Positions 1-9,020 of a stretch of 64,000 nucleotides of DNA are shown here, one piece after another. The notes beneath the pieces were generated by a model. The model was not told the DNA's origin, searched no databases, and worked only from the letters and a program-made list of their open reading frames with translations. A program made the position numbers and the translations under genes. The stretch's first letter is position 1. Every line of letters begins with the position of its first letter. This DNA is from ZC4RG30 sp049841155 (lineage in GTDB: Bacteria; Pseudomonadota; Gammaproteobacteria; Steroidobacterales; Steroidobacteraceae), in the NCBI GenBank assembly GCA_049841155.1, contig JASGHI010000004.1:682001-746000 (forward strand), in the 5' to 3' direction.

Positions 1-377
1 ATCTGGTCAACCGTTATCGGGTCGTACCAATCGATGGGAGCAAGCTCGAAGACGATCTAGAGGAGATGCCGCTGGGCTATCCACTCGGTCACTGGGAGGG
101 TGACACGCTGGTGATCGAAACCACCGGATTTGTTGAGGGCAACTGGATAGACAGAGATGGATCATTCCACAGCAAGGATCTGCGTATGGTCGAGAAATTC
201 ACGCGCCGCGGCAACACACTGCATGTTGATGTCGTTGCGCACGATCCCATCTGGGTGGAGCCGTTCACGGTCAATTCCAGGACATTGGTACTGGCTCCTG
301 CCGGTACGCATGTGGGCAGTGAATATGCCTGCAACGAACTTGGTAAGGAAAATCTGGTGAACGGAGAGAAGCATTGA
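1..377 (+). CDS. conserved hypothetical protein, C-terminal fragment
   Basis: The reading frame is open from base 3, so the gene begins before the window; 124 residues are visible. The fragment contains HWEGDTLVIETTGF followed by a soluble, beta-rich tail. This signature belongs to an uncharacterised family that I associate with TonB-receptor-rich proteobacteria and acidobacteria. The function is unknown. An ATG at 66 is only an internal methionine, because the frame continues upstream of it with plausible coding sequence. The gene precedes a TonB-dependent receptor by 87 bp on the same strand. Confidence 0.6.
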   Translation, partial: LVNRYRVVPIDGSKLEDDLEEMPLGYPLGHWEGDTLVIETTGFVEGNWIDRDGSFHSKDLRMVEKFTRRGNTLHVDVVAHDPIWVEPFTVNSRTLVLAPAGTHVGSEYACNELGKENLVNGEKH

Positions 378-464
378 GTTCCGGAGACTGACGCCGGAAT
401 TGGATTTCTGTGACGCCGGATATTTCGAAGAATCAATACGTATACCGACGGACTGGGGGAATAC

Positions 465-3032
465 ATGAAGATGAAGTACTTGCTCGGAGCGTGGGCGACC
501 TGCAGTTGCGCTGCGATTTCTGTTTCTGTTGCCCAGGAAGCTCCCGGCGCGGGCGTGGCGGCTCTCGACGAGGTCGTGGTAACTGCGGAAAAGCGCGCTG
601 CAAACGTGCAGAGTATTGCCTCGACGGTGACGGCTGTGAGTGCCGAGCAGCTGGCCGAGCAGGGCGTCAAGGACATCACCGATCTCGCGCGCGTTGCACC
701 GGAAGTTTCAGTGATGACCGGCGCATTCCAGAACATTGGCATCCGCGGCGTGCGTACCGGCGCTTACGGTCCCAGCACCGACTCGCCGAACGCGCTGCAT
801 GTGGATGGCGTGTACATGGCGCGCTTCACGGGTCTGAACGGCTTTTTCTTCGATACGCAGCGCGTCGAGGTGCTGGCGGGTCCGCAGGGAACGTTGTATG
901 GCCGCAACTCGGCCGGCGGTACGATCAATATCATCACCAATCGCCCCGAGTTCGATGCGGTATCCGGCAGGGCGAGCGTCGACTACGGCAACTACAATGC
1001 GTTGACCGTGAATGGTGCGCTCAATGTGCCGGTCACGGACAATTTTGCCGTCCGCCTGGCATTCCTGCACAACGCCCATTCCGGCTACACCGATGACACC
1101 GGCATGGATGACGCGCAGATGGATGCCGCGCGCTTCAGCGCACTATGGAAGCTGACCGACCGCGACACCTTGTTCTTCTCGGCGGACACCTCGAAGATCG
1201 GCGGCAAGAGCCCCGGTCCGGCCACGAACATCGAGCGGGTGCTCAAGGATCCCTCGATCTGCACCAACAATACGACGCAGGCGGTATCGTTCGCTTCGCC
1301 GGCGGGCACCTGTGCTGCGGGTTCCACCTTCACGCAGCTCGCCATCACGCGTCCGGATGATCCGCGTCACAACCGGGTTCTGGTCGGGAACAACGACGCG
1401 TTGAAGACCGACACGCGCAACAAGGGCATGCAGCTGCAATACGACCATGACTTCGACTTCGCGACGCTGACGGCCCAGATCGGCCATCGAGGCACGGAGT
1501 CGTTCAATCCATCGGGTTCCTTCTCGGGTTACCAGCACGATCCGCGGCTGTTCACGGCCGGTCTGGCACGCTATGCCGCACCGGGTTTCCTTGAGGCGCA
1601 TTCGACGTGGGAATCCCAGGAAGTCCGGCTGGTCTCCAGCGCGTCCGTTCCCCTGCAGTGGCAGGCGGGTCTGTACAACTTCACGGAGAAGAGCAAGGAC
1701 AATCATAGCGGGAGCTATGCCGTCAGCTATCCGAATCCCGCCATGGGTATAAGCCCGGGCGCACTTGGCACGCTGTACGGCCAGTACTCGGTGATTCTCG
1801 ATGCCAACGGCAACAATGTCATCGCCAGCGACATTGCGAACATGCTGAACGATGTCAAGGCCCGTGCGGTGTTCGGTCAGGCGACCTGGACGCCGGGCTG
1901 GCTCCCCGCCCTGCATGTCACCGGTGGGGCGCGCTACAACTGGGAAGAAAAGCACGCCATCATCTACACGATCAGCCCGATCACGCGGCAGCCCATTCCG
2001 GCAGCCAACATCAACCAGACGAAGAGCTGGAACAAGATCACGTACAAGGGCAACATCGCCTTCGATATCCGCCCGCAGAACATGATCTATGTCGATCATT
2101 CGACCGGTTTCAAGTCCGGCGGTTTCGCCTATGGCGTGGCCGCTGCATATGAACCGGAATACCTGAGCGCCTGGGAGATCGGCAGCAAGAACCGTTTCCT
2201 GGACAACCGCCTGCAGGTCAACGTTTCCGCGTGGGATTACTCCTACAGGAACCAGGTGACCACGATCCCGCAGTTCTACTTTGACCCCGAACTGGTCCCG
2301 GTGAACGGCACCGGCATTGCCAACACCATCACCTCCACCAATGCGGGCAACTCGAAGGTCAGGGGCCAGTCGCTGGATGTGCTGTTCGCGCTGACGGACA
2401 ACGACATGCTGTCGTTCAATGTGCAGCACATCAAGGCCAAGTACACGAACTACGATCTGACGTCGCTGTACAGGCGCTTGAACTACTTCGCCTGGTGTAC
2501 GACCTCGCCCGATGGAAGCTCGGTGGGCGGGACCTGCGCCGGCCCCGTCGTCAACCTGCTGCCCGGAACCAGCACGACCGGCGACCAGAGTGGCGTGAGC
2601 GTGAACTACAACGGCACCATGGCGGGCGCGAACCCCGAGTGGGCCGGCAACGCGGCCTACGAGCACACCTTCCATTTCGCGAATGCCCAGTGGAAGGGGC
2701 AGGTGAGCTACCACTACATGGGTGAGCGGGTGAATGGCAACCAGGTGGCGCCGAACACCACCAACAGCTATCTGCCGCTGGATTCCTACCAGACGTTCGA
2801 TCTGTCGCTGCGTTACCAGCCCAATGGCGCCAAGTGGAGTGTGCTTGGCTATGTGCGCAACGTGGGCGATGAGCTGTATCGTGTCGCACGTGGCTATACT
2901 TCGAACAACAGTGGTGTGCAGTACAATCCGGCGAACCAGGCTGCGGTGCTGTCGCAGGTGAACTACGCATACACGACGGCGGCTTATGGTCCTCCGCGCA
3001 CGTTCGGCGTTGCGGTTGAAGCGAGCTTCTGA
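465..3032 (+). CDS. TonB-dependent outer-membrane receptor
   Basis: An 855-residue outer-membrane transporter that would import a bulky ligand using TonB energy. Residues 1-23 form a signal peptide ending SVAQ. A TonB-box-like DEVVVTAEKR lies near residue 35. The plug domain follows, with the typical GPQGTLYGRNSAGG motif near residue 143, then a long beta-barrel ending in a C-terminal phenylalanine (AVEASF) as outer-membrane proteins do. The ATG at 465 is preceded by GGGGGAA. The sequence resembles the large Sphingomonas/Steroidobacter-type family often linked to uptake of aromatic, terpenoid or glycan compounds; the ligand cannot be read from sequence. It is followed by two NTF2-like genes that may share its transcript. 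Confidence 0.93.
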   Translation: MKMKYLLGAWATCSCAAISVSVAQEAPGAGVAALDEVVVTAEKRAANVQSIASTVTAVSAEQLAEQGVKDITDLARVAPEVSVMTGAFQNIGIRGVRTGAYGPSTDSPNALHVDGVYMARFTGLNGFFFDTQRVEVLAGPQGTLYGRNSAGGTINIITNRPEFDAVSGRASVDYGNYNALTVNGALNVPVTDNFAVRLAFLHNAHSGYTDDTGMDDAQMDAARFSALWKLTDRDTLFFSADTSKIGGKSPGPATNIERVLKDPSICTNNTTQAVSFASPAGTCAAGSTFTQLAITRPDDPRHNRVLVGNNDALKTDTRNKGMQLQYDHDFDFATLTAQIGHRGTESFNPSGSFSGYQHDPRLFTAGLARYAAPGFLEAHSTWESQEVRLVSSASVPLQWQAGLYNFTEKSKDNHSGSYAVSYPNPAMGISPGALGTLYGQYSVILDANGNNVIASDIANMLNDVKARAVFGQATWTPGWLPALHVTGGARYNWEEKHAIIYTISPITRQPIPAANINQTKSWNKITYKGNIAFDIRPQNMIYVDHSTGFKSGGFAYGVAAAYEPEYLSAWEIGSKNRFLDNRLQVNVSAWDYSYRNQVTTIPQFYFDPELVPVNGTGIANTITSTNAGNSKVRGQSLDVLFALTDNDMLSFNVQHIKAKYTNYDLTSLYRRLNYFAWCTTSPDGSSVGGTCAGPVVNLLPGTSTTGDQSGVSVNYNGTMAGANPEWAGNAAYEHTFHFANAQWKGQVSYHYMGERVNGNQVAPNTTNSYLPLDSYQTFDLSLRYQPNGAKWSVLGYVRNVGDELYRVARGYTSNNSGVQYNPANQAAVLSQVNYAYTTAAYGPPRTFGVAVEASF

Positions 3033-3097
3033 CGGCGAGACGGCTGCCTTTCAAGGCCGTGGCTGCTGATTGGTGGGAATGCAGGAAGGGGGAGCCA

Positions 3098-4189
3098 ATG
3101 AGACGAACCCGTGCTTCTGGTGTTGCAGGAACAGTGCTGCTGGCGATGTTGTTCAGCAGTTCTGCCCTGGCCGCGGAGAGCCCCTGCGACCGGGCTTGTC
3201 TGAAGGGTCTTGCCGCGCGTTACATGGACGCAGTAGTCAACCACAGGCCGGAAGCGGCTCCCTTGATGAGAGGCTACCGACAGACGGAGAACGCGGTGGC
3301 CACTCCGGCTGGGGAGGGCATCTGGAAGACCGTGACCGCATTCGGCAACCTCAGACGCTACTACGCGGACCCGGTCAACCAGGCCGTGGGATTCTACGGC
3401 ACCCTGTCCGAAGGCAATGACGGCATCATCGTTACGGTGCGCATGAAGGTCGAGGGTCGCAAGATCAGTGAAGCGGAGTGGATCATCGCCCGCAAGGATA
3501 CGGGTGGTCCGGGCGGGCCGCAGCCTGGCCTCACCAGCATCATGGGTGCCGAGTTGTCGCCGCCGCCAGATGTGGCGCTGCCCAAGGATCAGCGCCTGAG
3601 CCGTGGCGAGCTCGTTGCGATCACCAATTCCTACTTCGATAGCCTGCAGTCCGTGAACGAAGCGCTGTTCCTGGCCAACCCGGCCTGGAAGCGCCTGGAG
3701 AACGGCATCGGGACTGGAGAGGGCCCGGGTGGCTGGAACCGCAACGCCAATGCACCTTATCAGGGGAGGTCCGCGCAGGGTGCGGCTGGCGGCGGTCCTG
3801 GCGGTGCTGCCGCAGTGGGACCTGCGCAGGGCGTCTGTGGAGGAATGTGTGGAGTGGTCGCGCGCCGCTATCCCATCGTGGATGAGGAAGCGGGTGTAGT
3901 ACTGGGGATTGTGCTTTTTATCCGTCAACCTGGTGCCACGACGCGCCGCAACCTGCTCTCCGAGTGGTTCGAGATCCGCGGCGGCAAAGTCAGCGGGATC
4001 TACGCGTCCATGCACTACCTGAACCCCTCGCTGCCGGCGCCGAACTGGCCGCCGTACGAAGGCAATTGGCCGCTACCCGCGAACTTCTTTGCTCCCGCGG
4101 ACGGTGGTCCCCTGCCGCCGTCCCGCATGCCCGGCGCCCAGCCTACTGCGGCGCCTGCCGCCGCTGCTGCACCCGGCGCTCCACAGTGA
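3098..4189 (+). CDS. secreted NTF2-like (DUF8021-type) protein
   Basis: A 363-residue protein with a signal peptide (cleavage near ALAAES) followed by CDRACLKGLAARYMDAVVNH, which opens an NTF2/SnoaL-like fold. A second similar segment begins near RLSRGELVAITNSYFDSL, so the protein seems to hold two related domains. A glycine/alanine-rich linker (residues ~225-255) and a Pro/Ala-rich tail of about 25 residues follow. The start at 3098 was preferred over an in-frame ATG at 3059 because AAGGGGGAG sits just before it and the signal peptide then begins at residue 1. The function is unknown. It lies 65 bp after the TonB receptor and may act on the imported compound in the periplasm; that role is inferred. 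Confidence 0.7.
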   Translation: MRRTRASGVAGTVLLAMLFSSSALAAESPCDRACLKGLAARYMDAVVNHRPEAAPLMRGYRQTENAVATPAGEGIWKTVTAFGNLRRYYADPVNQAVGFYGTLSEGNDGIIVTVRMKVEGRKISEAEWIIARKDTGGPGGPQPGLTSIMGAELSPPPDVALPKDQRLSRGELVAITNSYFDSLQSVNEALFLANPAWKRLENGIGTGEGPGGWNRNANAPYQGRSAQGAAGGGPGGAAAVGPAQGVCGGMCGVVARRYPIVDEEAGVVLGIVLFIRQPGATTRRNLLSEWFEIRGGKVSGIYASMHYLNPSLPAPNWPPYEGNWPLPANFFAPADGGPLPPSRMPGAQPTAAPAAAAAPGAPQ

Positions 4190-4329
4190 GGGGATGATAT
4201 AAGGACAATGCAGTGATCAAGGGTATTACGCAGGCGCCCACGCGGCGCTGACCAGGAGCCGACAACACATGCATCCGAATCCCTTTCGACCCGCGGCTGC
4301 GGACAGATCTCTCGGACTATGAGCGCAAA

Positions 4330-4716
4330 GTGCTCGAGTTCACGGGGGGGTGCATCCACGGAGACGACATGTCCCTGCTCGATACGCTGGTTGCCGATGA
4401 CTACATCCAGCACACCCCGGGAATTGGTCAGGGACGCGAAGGACTGCGGCGCTACCTGACGCAGATCGCGTGGAAGCGGCCGCAGCGCCACATCTGGCGT
4501 CCCATCCACCTGTTCGGCGTCGGCAATTTCGTGATACTGCATAAACTATTGCCGAAGGTCGTCATCGCGGACTTCTTCCGGTTCGATGCACAAGGCCTCA
4601 TGGCCGAGCACTGGGACGTGGTCCAGCTGCTGCCGGAACCGGACTACGATCCGCTGCGCGCATCAACGGAGAACTTCGAGCGCTTCAGGGTGATGTTCGA
4701 CATGCCGCGTGACTGA
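4330..4716 (+). CDS. SnoaL-like / NTF2-fold protein, start uncertain
   Basis: A small cytoplasmic protein of the SnoaL-like polyketide-cyclase/NTF2 superfamily, shown by VLEFTGG, DDYIQHTPGIGQGREGLRRYL and the C-terminal WDVVQ strand. Only GTG at 4330 or ATG at 4369 is available in frame. Family members normally start some 10-20 residues earlier, and the upstream sequence in this frame still reads as protein (DLSDYERKVLEF). An AGGAG at 4253-4257 precedes an ATG at 4269 that is in another frame and stops at 4320-4322. The gene may therefore carry a frameshift between 4269 and 4330. The reaction it catalyses, if any, is unknown. Confidence 0.6.
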   Translation: MLEFTGGCIHGDDMSLLDTLVADDYIQHTPGIGQGREGLRRYLTQIAWKRPQRHIWRPIHLFGVGNFVILHKLLPKVVIADFFRFDAQGLMAEHWDVVQLLPEPDYDPLRASTENFERFRVMFDMPRD

Positions 4717-4742
4717 CGGCGGGCGGCTCGACTCCCTGCGCG

Positions 4743-6005
4743 TCATTCCGATGCCAGCGCCGCGCCCGGTACCAGCGTGGCCCCCGCGCCGCGCACCTTC
4801 CTATCGACGAGGGCGATCAGCACCAGGGTCAGCAGCGTAGTGCAGATCAGGGCATAGCCCAGCGTCGGGAAGTGCAGCAGCTTGCCGTCCGGCGCCTGCA
4901 CGACAATCGCGCCGGCAATCACGGCAGCGATGCCTCCCGACATCTGCTGCAGCGACGAGCTGATGGACATGTACGCGCCGCGGTCCGTGGCCTGCGGCAG
5001 CGCGGACAGCAGCGCGCTGGAGGAGATCATGCGCGAGAAGATGCCGACGTGCAGCACCACCATCACGGCGATCAGAGTGGCGAAAGCGACCGGCTGCAGG
5101 TGCGTGTAGATGACGACCATCACGATGGTCACGGCGCAGCCGAACATGAACATCCTGATCTTGCCGAAAGAGTCGCAGGCCCGGCCGATGAGCGGCCCCG
5201 TCACGATCGATGCCACGCCCGTCAGCGTGTACATGAGCGGCAGCTTCTCGACGGGAATGCCGACGTTGTACACGGTGAAGAGGCTCATGAAGGGCATCAG
5301 CATGAAGCCACCCACCGACAGCAGGCCGGTGGCAGCGAAACCGAGCAGGTAGTCGCGGTTGAGAAGCGTGCCCGCGAAGTGGTGCAGGGGGCTGCGGTCC
5401 GGGTGAAGCGCCAGGTGCCCGCGCACGGCCGGCATGCTCGCGCCGATGAACAGGCCGACCAGGACGCCGATACCGGCGATCAGCAGGAAAGGCATGTTCC
5501 ATCCGCCATGGTTCGACAGCAGCAGGGCCAGGGGAATACCCAGCACCGAGCTTGCGGCAAAGGCGGTCTGGATGATGCCCATCACGCGGCCGCGCATCTC
5601 GAACGGAAAAATGTCGGTGATGATCGCCATGCTGGTGGAAGCGACGACGCCGGCGAACAGGCCTGCGACCATGCGCGCCAGCAGCAGCCCGTGGTAGGTG
5701 GAAACCAGGCCGCACAGCAGCGTGCCGGCGAGAAACCCTCCGTAGAACACCAGCAGCAGCTTCTTGCGGTCGAAGCGATCGGCGAAGCCCGCCGTGAGGA
5801 TGCCGGACACGCCGGCGCTGAAGGCGTACGCGGATACCACCAGCCCGAATTGCGCCGGTGTGATGTTCAGCGCCGGCATCAGGACGGCGCCCAGCGGCGA
5901 CAGCAGCATGAAGTCGAGCACGATGGTGAATTGCAGGAAGGCCAGGATCGCGACGACGATCTTCTGCCGGCTCGTGAAGGCAGCGGCGGGCGGGGCGGAA
6001 CTCAT
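4743..6005 (-). CDS. MFS transporter (drug/sugar efflux type)
   Basis: A 420-residue inner-membrane major facilitator with about twelve hydrophobic segments. The loop between helices 2 and 3 reads GFADRFDRKKLLLVF, matching the family GxxxDRxGRR motif, and the N-terminal half resembles the AraJ/CmlA-like efflux group. The start codon overlaps the stop of the upstream PadR gene (ATGA at 6002-6005), so translation is coupled. A PadR regulator paired directly with a membrane transporter usually means the transporter exports a compound sensed by the regulator. Substrate unknown. It converges on the SnoaL-like gene with a 26 bp gap. Confidence 0.88.
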   Translation of the reverse strand: MSSAPPAAAFTSRQKIVVAILAFLQFTIVLDFMLLSPLGAVLMPALNITPAQFGLVVSAYAFSAGVSGILTAGFADRFDRKKLLLVFYGGFLAGTLLCGLVSTYHGLLLARMVAGLFAGVVASTSMAIITDIFPFEMRGRVMGIIQTAFAASSVLGIPLALLLSNHGGWNMPFLLIAGIGVLVGLFIGASMPAVRGHLALHPDRSPLHHFAGTLLNRDYLLGFAATGLLSVGGFMLMPFMSLFTVYNVGIPVEKLPLMYTLTGVASIVTGPLIGRACDSFGKIRMFMFGCAVTIVMVVIYTHLQPVAFATLIAVMVVLHVGIFSRMISSSALLSALPQATDRGAYMSISSSLQQMSGGIAAVIAGAIVVQAPDGKLLHFPTLGYALICTTLLTLVLIALVDRKVRGAGATLVPGAALASE

Positions 6006-6589
6006 GATTTGCGGATGTCCTCGATCGTGCGCCGCAGGATGGCGAGCACGCGCTGTTTCTCCTCCAGGGAGGCATTGAGTTTCTCACGGATGGCCGCTTT
6101 GAGTTCCTCGCGCAGGCCGTGGAACTCGGACTTGAGCTCATGCCATTCGGCCCGCCGCCCGCGTCCGGAGCCGCGGCCGAAGTTCTCGGCGATGTCTTCC
6201 TCTTCGGCGGCCTGCTGCTGGAAGCCCGCAAAGCGGCGGCCGACGACGCCGAGCTGGTTCCAGACCGCATCGGCGGTGCTGCGGCTCTCCTGCAGATGAG
6301 CCTGGCCGGTAGGGGTGATGTGGTAGAGCTTCTTGGCGCCCTCGGCCATGGCCGTGGCGTAGCCGGTTTCTTCCAGATAGGTGAGGGCGGGGTAGACCAT
6401 GCCCGGGCTTGGTGCGTAGATCCCGCTCGAATGTTCCTCGATGGCCTTGATGATTTCGTAGCCATGGCGTGGCTTTTCGGCGAGCAGCCGCAGGATGATG
6501 AGCTGCAGCTCGCCCGAGCCCAGCATGCGCGCCATGCGCATGCCGTGCCCGTGGCGCCCGATGAATGAATGGTGGGAATGTCTGTGCAT
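6002..6589 (-). CDS. PadR-family transcriptional regulator
   Basis: A 195-residue regulator. The N-terminal winged helix contains ELQLIILRLLAEKPRHGYEI and MVYPALTYLEETGY, the hallmark PadR recognition region, followed by a C-terminal dimerising coiled coil (about residues 100-195). The histidine-rich start (MHRHSHHSF) is unusual and could bind metal. ATG 6589 was chosen because CTGGAG lies eight bases upstream; a longer reading lacks such a site. It is the first gene of a two-gene unit with the MFS transporter and probably represses its own operon through the palindrome at 6615-6632. Confidence 0.9.
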   Translation of the reverse strand: MHRHSHHSFIGRHGHGMRMARMLGSGELQLIILRLLAEKPRHGYEIIKAIEEHSSGIYAPSPGMVYPALTYLEETGYATAMAEGAKKLYHITPTGQAHLQESRSTADAVWNQLGVVGRRFAGFQQQAAEEEDIAENFGRGSGRGRRAEWHELKSEFHGLREELKAAIREKLNASLEEKQRVLAILRRTIEDIRKS

Positions 6590-6614
6590 GAGGACTCCAG
6601 AGATGTGTTGGAGA

Positions 6615-6632
6615 ATATATCTAAAGATATGT
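6615..6632. promoter_or_regulatory. inverted repeat, likely PadR operator
   Basis: ATATATCTAAAGATATGT is an inverted repeat with 8-base arms and one mismatch, in a short AT-rich island 25 bp upstream of the padR start. PadR proteins bind AT-rich dyads in their own promoters, so autoregulation is the simplest reading. No binding data exist here. Confidence 0.5.
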
Positions 6633-6674
6633 CTGAAGTAAATAGAGGGGCGAAATTGCTGCGGCAGGCCGGTA

Positions 6675-7403
6675 TCACCGTCCCCGCGCCCGGTTCCAGT
6701 AGCGCGCGCCCAGCTGCCGGCACCTTGCCCAGGGCGTGAACAGCGCCTGGATCCGCGGCTGCCCGTCCGCCGCAATGCGATACAGCAGTGGTGCGTCCCA
6801 GCTCGCGTTGCTGGCCCCGCCGATGCGCAGCGCATGGCGGTAGTAGCGGCGCACCAGGCGCTGCGTGGCGCGGCTGCATGCGCCGAAGGGGTAGACGAAG
6901 CTGTGCACGGCAATGCCGAGGCGGGCTTCGAGCTGCTGCTGCGATTCGACGATTTCGCGCGGCGCGTCGACGCCGTCGGCCGTAACCCGCAGATGATTGA
7001 GCCCATGGGCGGCAAAGGCGACGATGCCCGAGGCGGCGATCTCGCGCAGCTCCGGCCAGGTGCAGAATGCCGCGCTGCCGGGCTGCGGATCGCCGGGCGT
7101 CTGCAGCAATGCCAGCCGCTGTGGCGCTGGCAGATCGGTGGCTTCCGGGATCAGGGCGGGCGCCACGGCGAGCAGGGCACGCAGGCCGTGGGCGCGCAGC
7201 AGGGGCAGCACCAGGTGGAAGAAGTCGCAGTAGGCGTCGTCGAAGCTCAGGCACACGTTGCGGCGCCCGGCCATCAGGGGCTCGCCCGGCAGCACGCAAT
7301 GGCAGTGCTGCGACAGATAGGCGAAGTGGGCGTCCAGTGTCTCGACGGCGTTGCCGTACCGGCCGGCACAGGCCCGGTGGTACATCAGCACCGCGAGGCT
7401 CAC
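6675..7403 (-). CDS. polysaccharide deacetylase family protein
   Basis: A 242-residue NodB-fold (carbohydrate esterase 4) protein. It has the metal-binding start CLSFDDAYCDFF near residue 60 (the family TFDDG region, with two aspartates), a later HGLNHL segment giving the metal histidines, and FVYPFGACS. Such enzymes remove N-acetyl groups from sugar polymers or lipid-linked glycans. The GTG start at 7403 overlaps the stop of the upstream glycosyltransferase (GTGA), so the two are translationally coupled and probably act on the same glycan. No signal peptide is evident, which suggests a cytoplasmic substrate such as a lipid-linked sugar. Confidence 0.82.
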   Translation of the reverse strand: MSLAVLMYHRACAGRYGNAVETLDAHFAYLSQHCHCVLPGEPLMAGRRNVCLSFDDAYCDFFHLVLPLLRAHGLRALLAVAPALIPEATDLPAPQRLALLQTPGDPQPGSAAFCTWPELREIAASGIVAFAAHGLNHLRVTADGVDAPREIVESQQQLEARLGIAVHSFVYPFGACSRATQRLVRRYYRHALRIGGASNASWDAPLLYRIAADGQPRIQALFTPWARCRQLGARYWNRARGR

Positions 7404-8221
7404 ACGGTGCGCCTGCGGTTCGCCTCGTGCAGCTTGAGGTACTTCCACAATGTGGTCTGGCCCTGGAAGAGGCTGAGCGCGAAACCGTCGAAGCCCTGGG
7501 TTACCCCGCCCTTGAGCAGGTAGTAGCGGATGAAGGCCCAGAAGCCGTGCAGGCACGCGCGCAGCGGACCGGAAGAGCGGCGCCCGTGGTTCATCTGCGC
7601 GAACAACGTGGAGTAGCTCTGCATCTTGCGCAGGTAGTCGTCGAGACTGTCGTACGAGTAGTGACGCACGGGGTTCACGAGCTTCACCAGCTGCATCCCG
7701 TCGCTGCGCACCTTCTCGTGTACCGCGCGATCGGTGAAGTTCGTTGCCTGGCGATTGAAGAGGCGGCAATGGCGCTCCAGATACCAGCGGGGCGGACGCA
7801 GCAGGCGGCCGCACACGTAGGTATGGAAGCCGAGGGAGTAGATGCAGGCCGGGTCCAGCTGCAGCGCCAGGATTTCCGCCGCCAGCTCCGGCGAAATCAC
7901 CTCGTCGCTGTCGACCGAGAGGATCCAGTCGTTGCGCGCCAGGCTCACGGCATGCTGATGCGCCGCGCCGAAGCCTTCGAACAGGCGATCGAACCGGTGG
8001 ATGGAGCAGTTGCCGAATTCCGCGGCGATGTCGAGGGAGTCATCGGTGGACCCGGTGTCGAGGACGATCACCTCGTCGCACCACTGCAGCGATTCGAGCA
8101 CCGCACGCAGGTGGCTGCGGCTGTTGCGCGTGAGCAGGGTTGCCGAAATGGCCTTGCGTCCGGTGGCGACATCCGCGCGCGGCGCAACATCGGCTACCGC
8201 CAAGCGTACCGCTGGTCGCAT
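7400..8221 (-). CDS. family 2 glycosyltransferase, WaaE-like
   Basis: A 273-residue GT-A fold glycosyltransferase. ISATLLTRNS, the nucleotide-binding VIVLDTGSTDDS and the metal-binding DxD-like SVDSDE are in the standard order. The middle (YLERHCRLFNRQ, FTDRAVHEKV) matches the WaaE/KdtX group that adds glucose to the inner core of lipopolysaccharide. The start at 8221 was chosen over an ATG at 8251 because AAGGGAGAAC sits directly upstream. It is the first gene of a coupled pair with the deacetylase. A role in LPS core or exopolysaccharide assembly is inferred from family and context. Confidence 0.85.
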   Translation of the reverse strand: MRPAVRLAVADVAPRADVATGRKAISATLLTRNSRSHLRAVLESLQWCDEVIVLDTGSTDDSLDIAAEFGNCSIHRFDRLFEGFGAAHQHAVSLARNDWILSVDSDEVISPELAAEILALQLDPACIYSLGFHTYVCGRLLRPPRWYLERHCRLFNRQATNFTDRAVHEKVRSDGMQLVKLVNPVRHYSYDSLDDYLRKMQSYSTLFAQMNHGRRSSGPLRACLHGFWAFIRYYLLKGGVTQGFDGFALSLFQGQTTLWKYLKLHEANRRRTV

Positions 8222-8342
8222 CGTGTTCTCCCTTCGTTCGGTGCCGTGCATGGCGCCGGCACTCTGAATCTCCAGCCAGAATAGGGAGGTCCCTGGGGAG
8301 GGGTCTATCGAGCCGCGCCCGAAACGCTTGTCGGACCGCGCC

Positions 8343-9020
8343 CTACAGGCTGCCGGGCCGGTCAGGCGAGCCGCGTTCCACGAAACGTACCGAGGCGCGC
8401 ATCAGTTCGGCGGCATTCGCAAGTCCCAGCTTGCGCTTGATGCGCTCGCAATGGGCCTGCACGGTCTTCATGCTGAGGTTCAGCTCGGCGGCGATGCGGC
8501 GTGTCTGGTGGCCATGGCCGATGCGGCGGAAGATCTCCAGCTCCCGGTTGCTCAGCAGCTCGTCCGGCCCGCCGCCGGTCTTCTGGGCATCGACCAGGCG
8601 CGCAGTCAGGCGCGCCAGCACGGCGGCGTCGGCATACAGGGAGCCGTCGCGCACCGCGCGGATGGCCTCGACGATGTGGCTGGTCGATTCGCGCTTGGTC
8701 ACGTAGCCGCGTGCGCCGGCGCGCAGGGCGCGCTCGATGATCGAGTCCTCCTCGTGCATCGACAGCACGACGATGTTCGCCGAGGGGTGACGCGCGCGGA
8801 TGTCCTTGATGAGATCCAGGCCGGAACGCTGCGGCAGCGAGAGATCCATCACCACCACGTCGGGCCGCAGCCGTTCGATCTGCGTCAGCAGCCCTGGCTG
8901 GCCGCCGCTGTCGCCGCAGACGCAGAAATCCGGCTGCTCACGCAGCAGCGTGCCGAGCCATTCGCGCACCAGCGGATGATCGTCGACAATGAATATCTGG
9001 ATGGGGCGCGAGCCCGTCAT
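8343..9020 (-). CDS. NarL/FixJ-family response regulator
   Basis: A 225-residue regulator with an N-terminal receiver domain (IFIVDDHPLVREWL; phosphorylated Asp-59 in VVVMDLSL; lysine in GYVTKRES) and a C-terminal LuxR-type helix-turn-helix (LSNRELEIFRRI, then SMKTVQAHCERIKRKLGL). Its start overlaps the stop of the sensor kinase gene (ATGA at 9017-9020), so kinase and regulator are made together. The target genes are not evident. The neighbouring glycan genes on both sides are candidates. Confidence 0.93.
   Translation of the reverse strand: MTGSRPIQIFIVDDHPLVREWLGTLLREQPDFCVCGDSGGQPGLLTQIERLRPDVVVMDLSLPQRSGLDLIKDIRARHPSANIVVLSMHEEDSIIERALRAGARGYVTKRESTSHIVEAIRAVRDGSLYADAAVLARLTARLVDAQKTGGGPDELLSNRELEIFRRIGHGHQTRRIAAELNLSMKTVQAHCERIKRKLGLANAAELMRASVRFVERGSPDRPGSL

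Noticed and set aside
1143..2714. 523-codon open frame opposite the first TonB receptor
   Set aside because: Antisense shadow without motifs; the receptor frame is unambiguous.
4801..7299. 832-codon open frame on the minus strand spanning the MFS and PadR genes
   Set aside because: Arg/Ala-rich shadow of real genes in another frame; crosses the padR promoter and has no ribosome-binding site.
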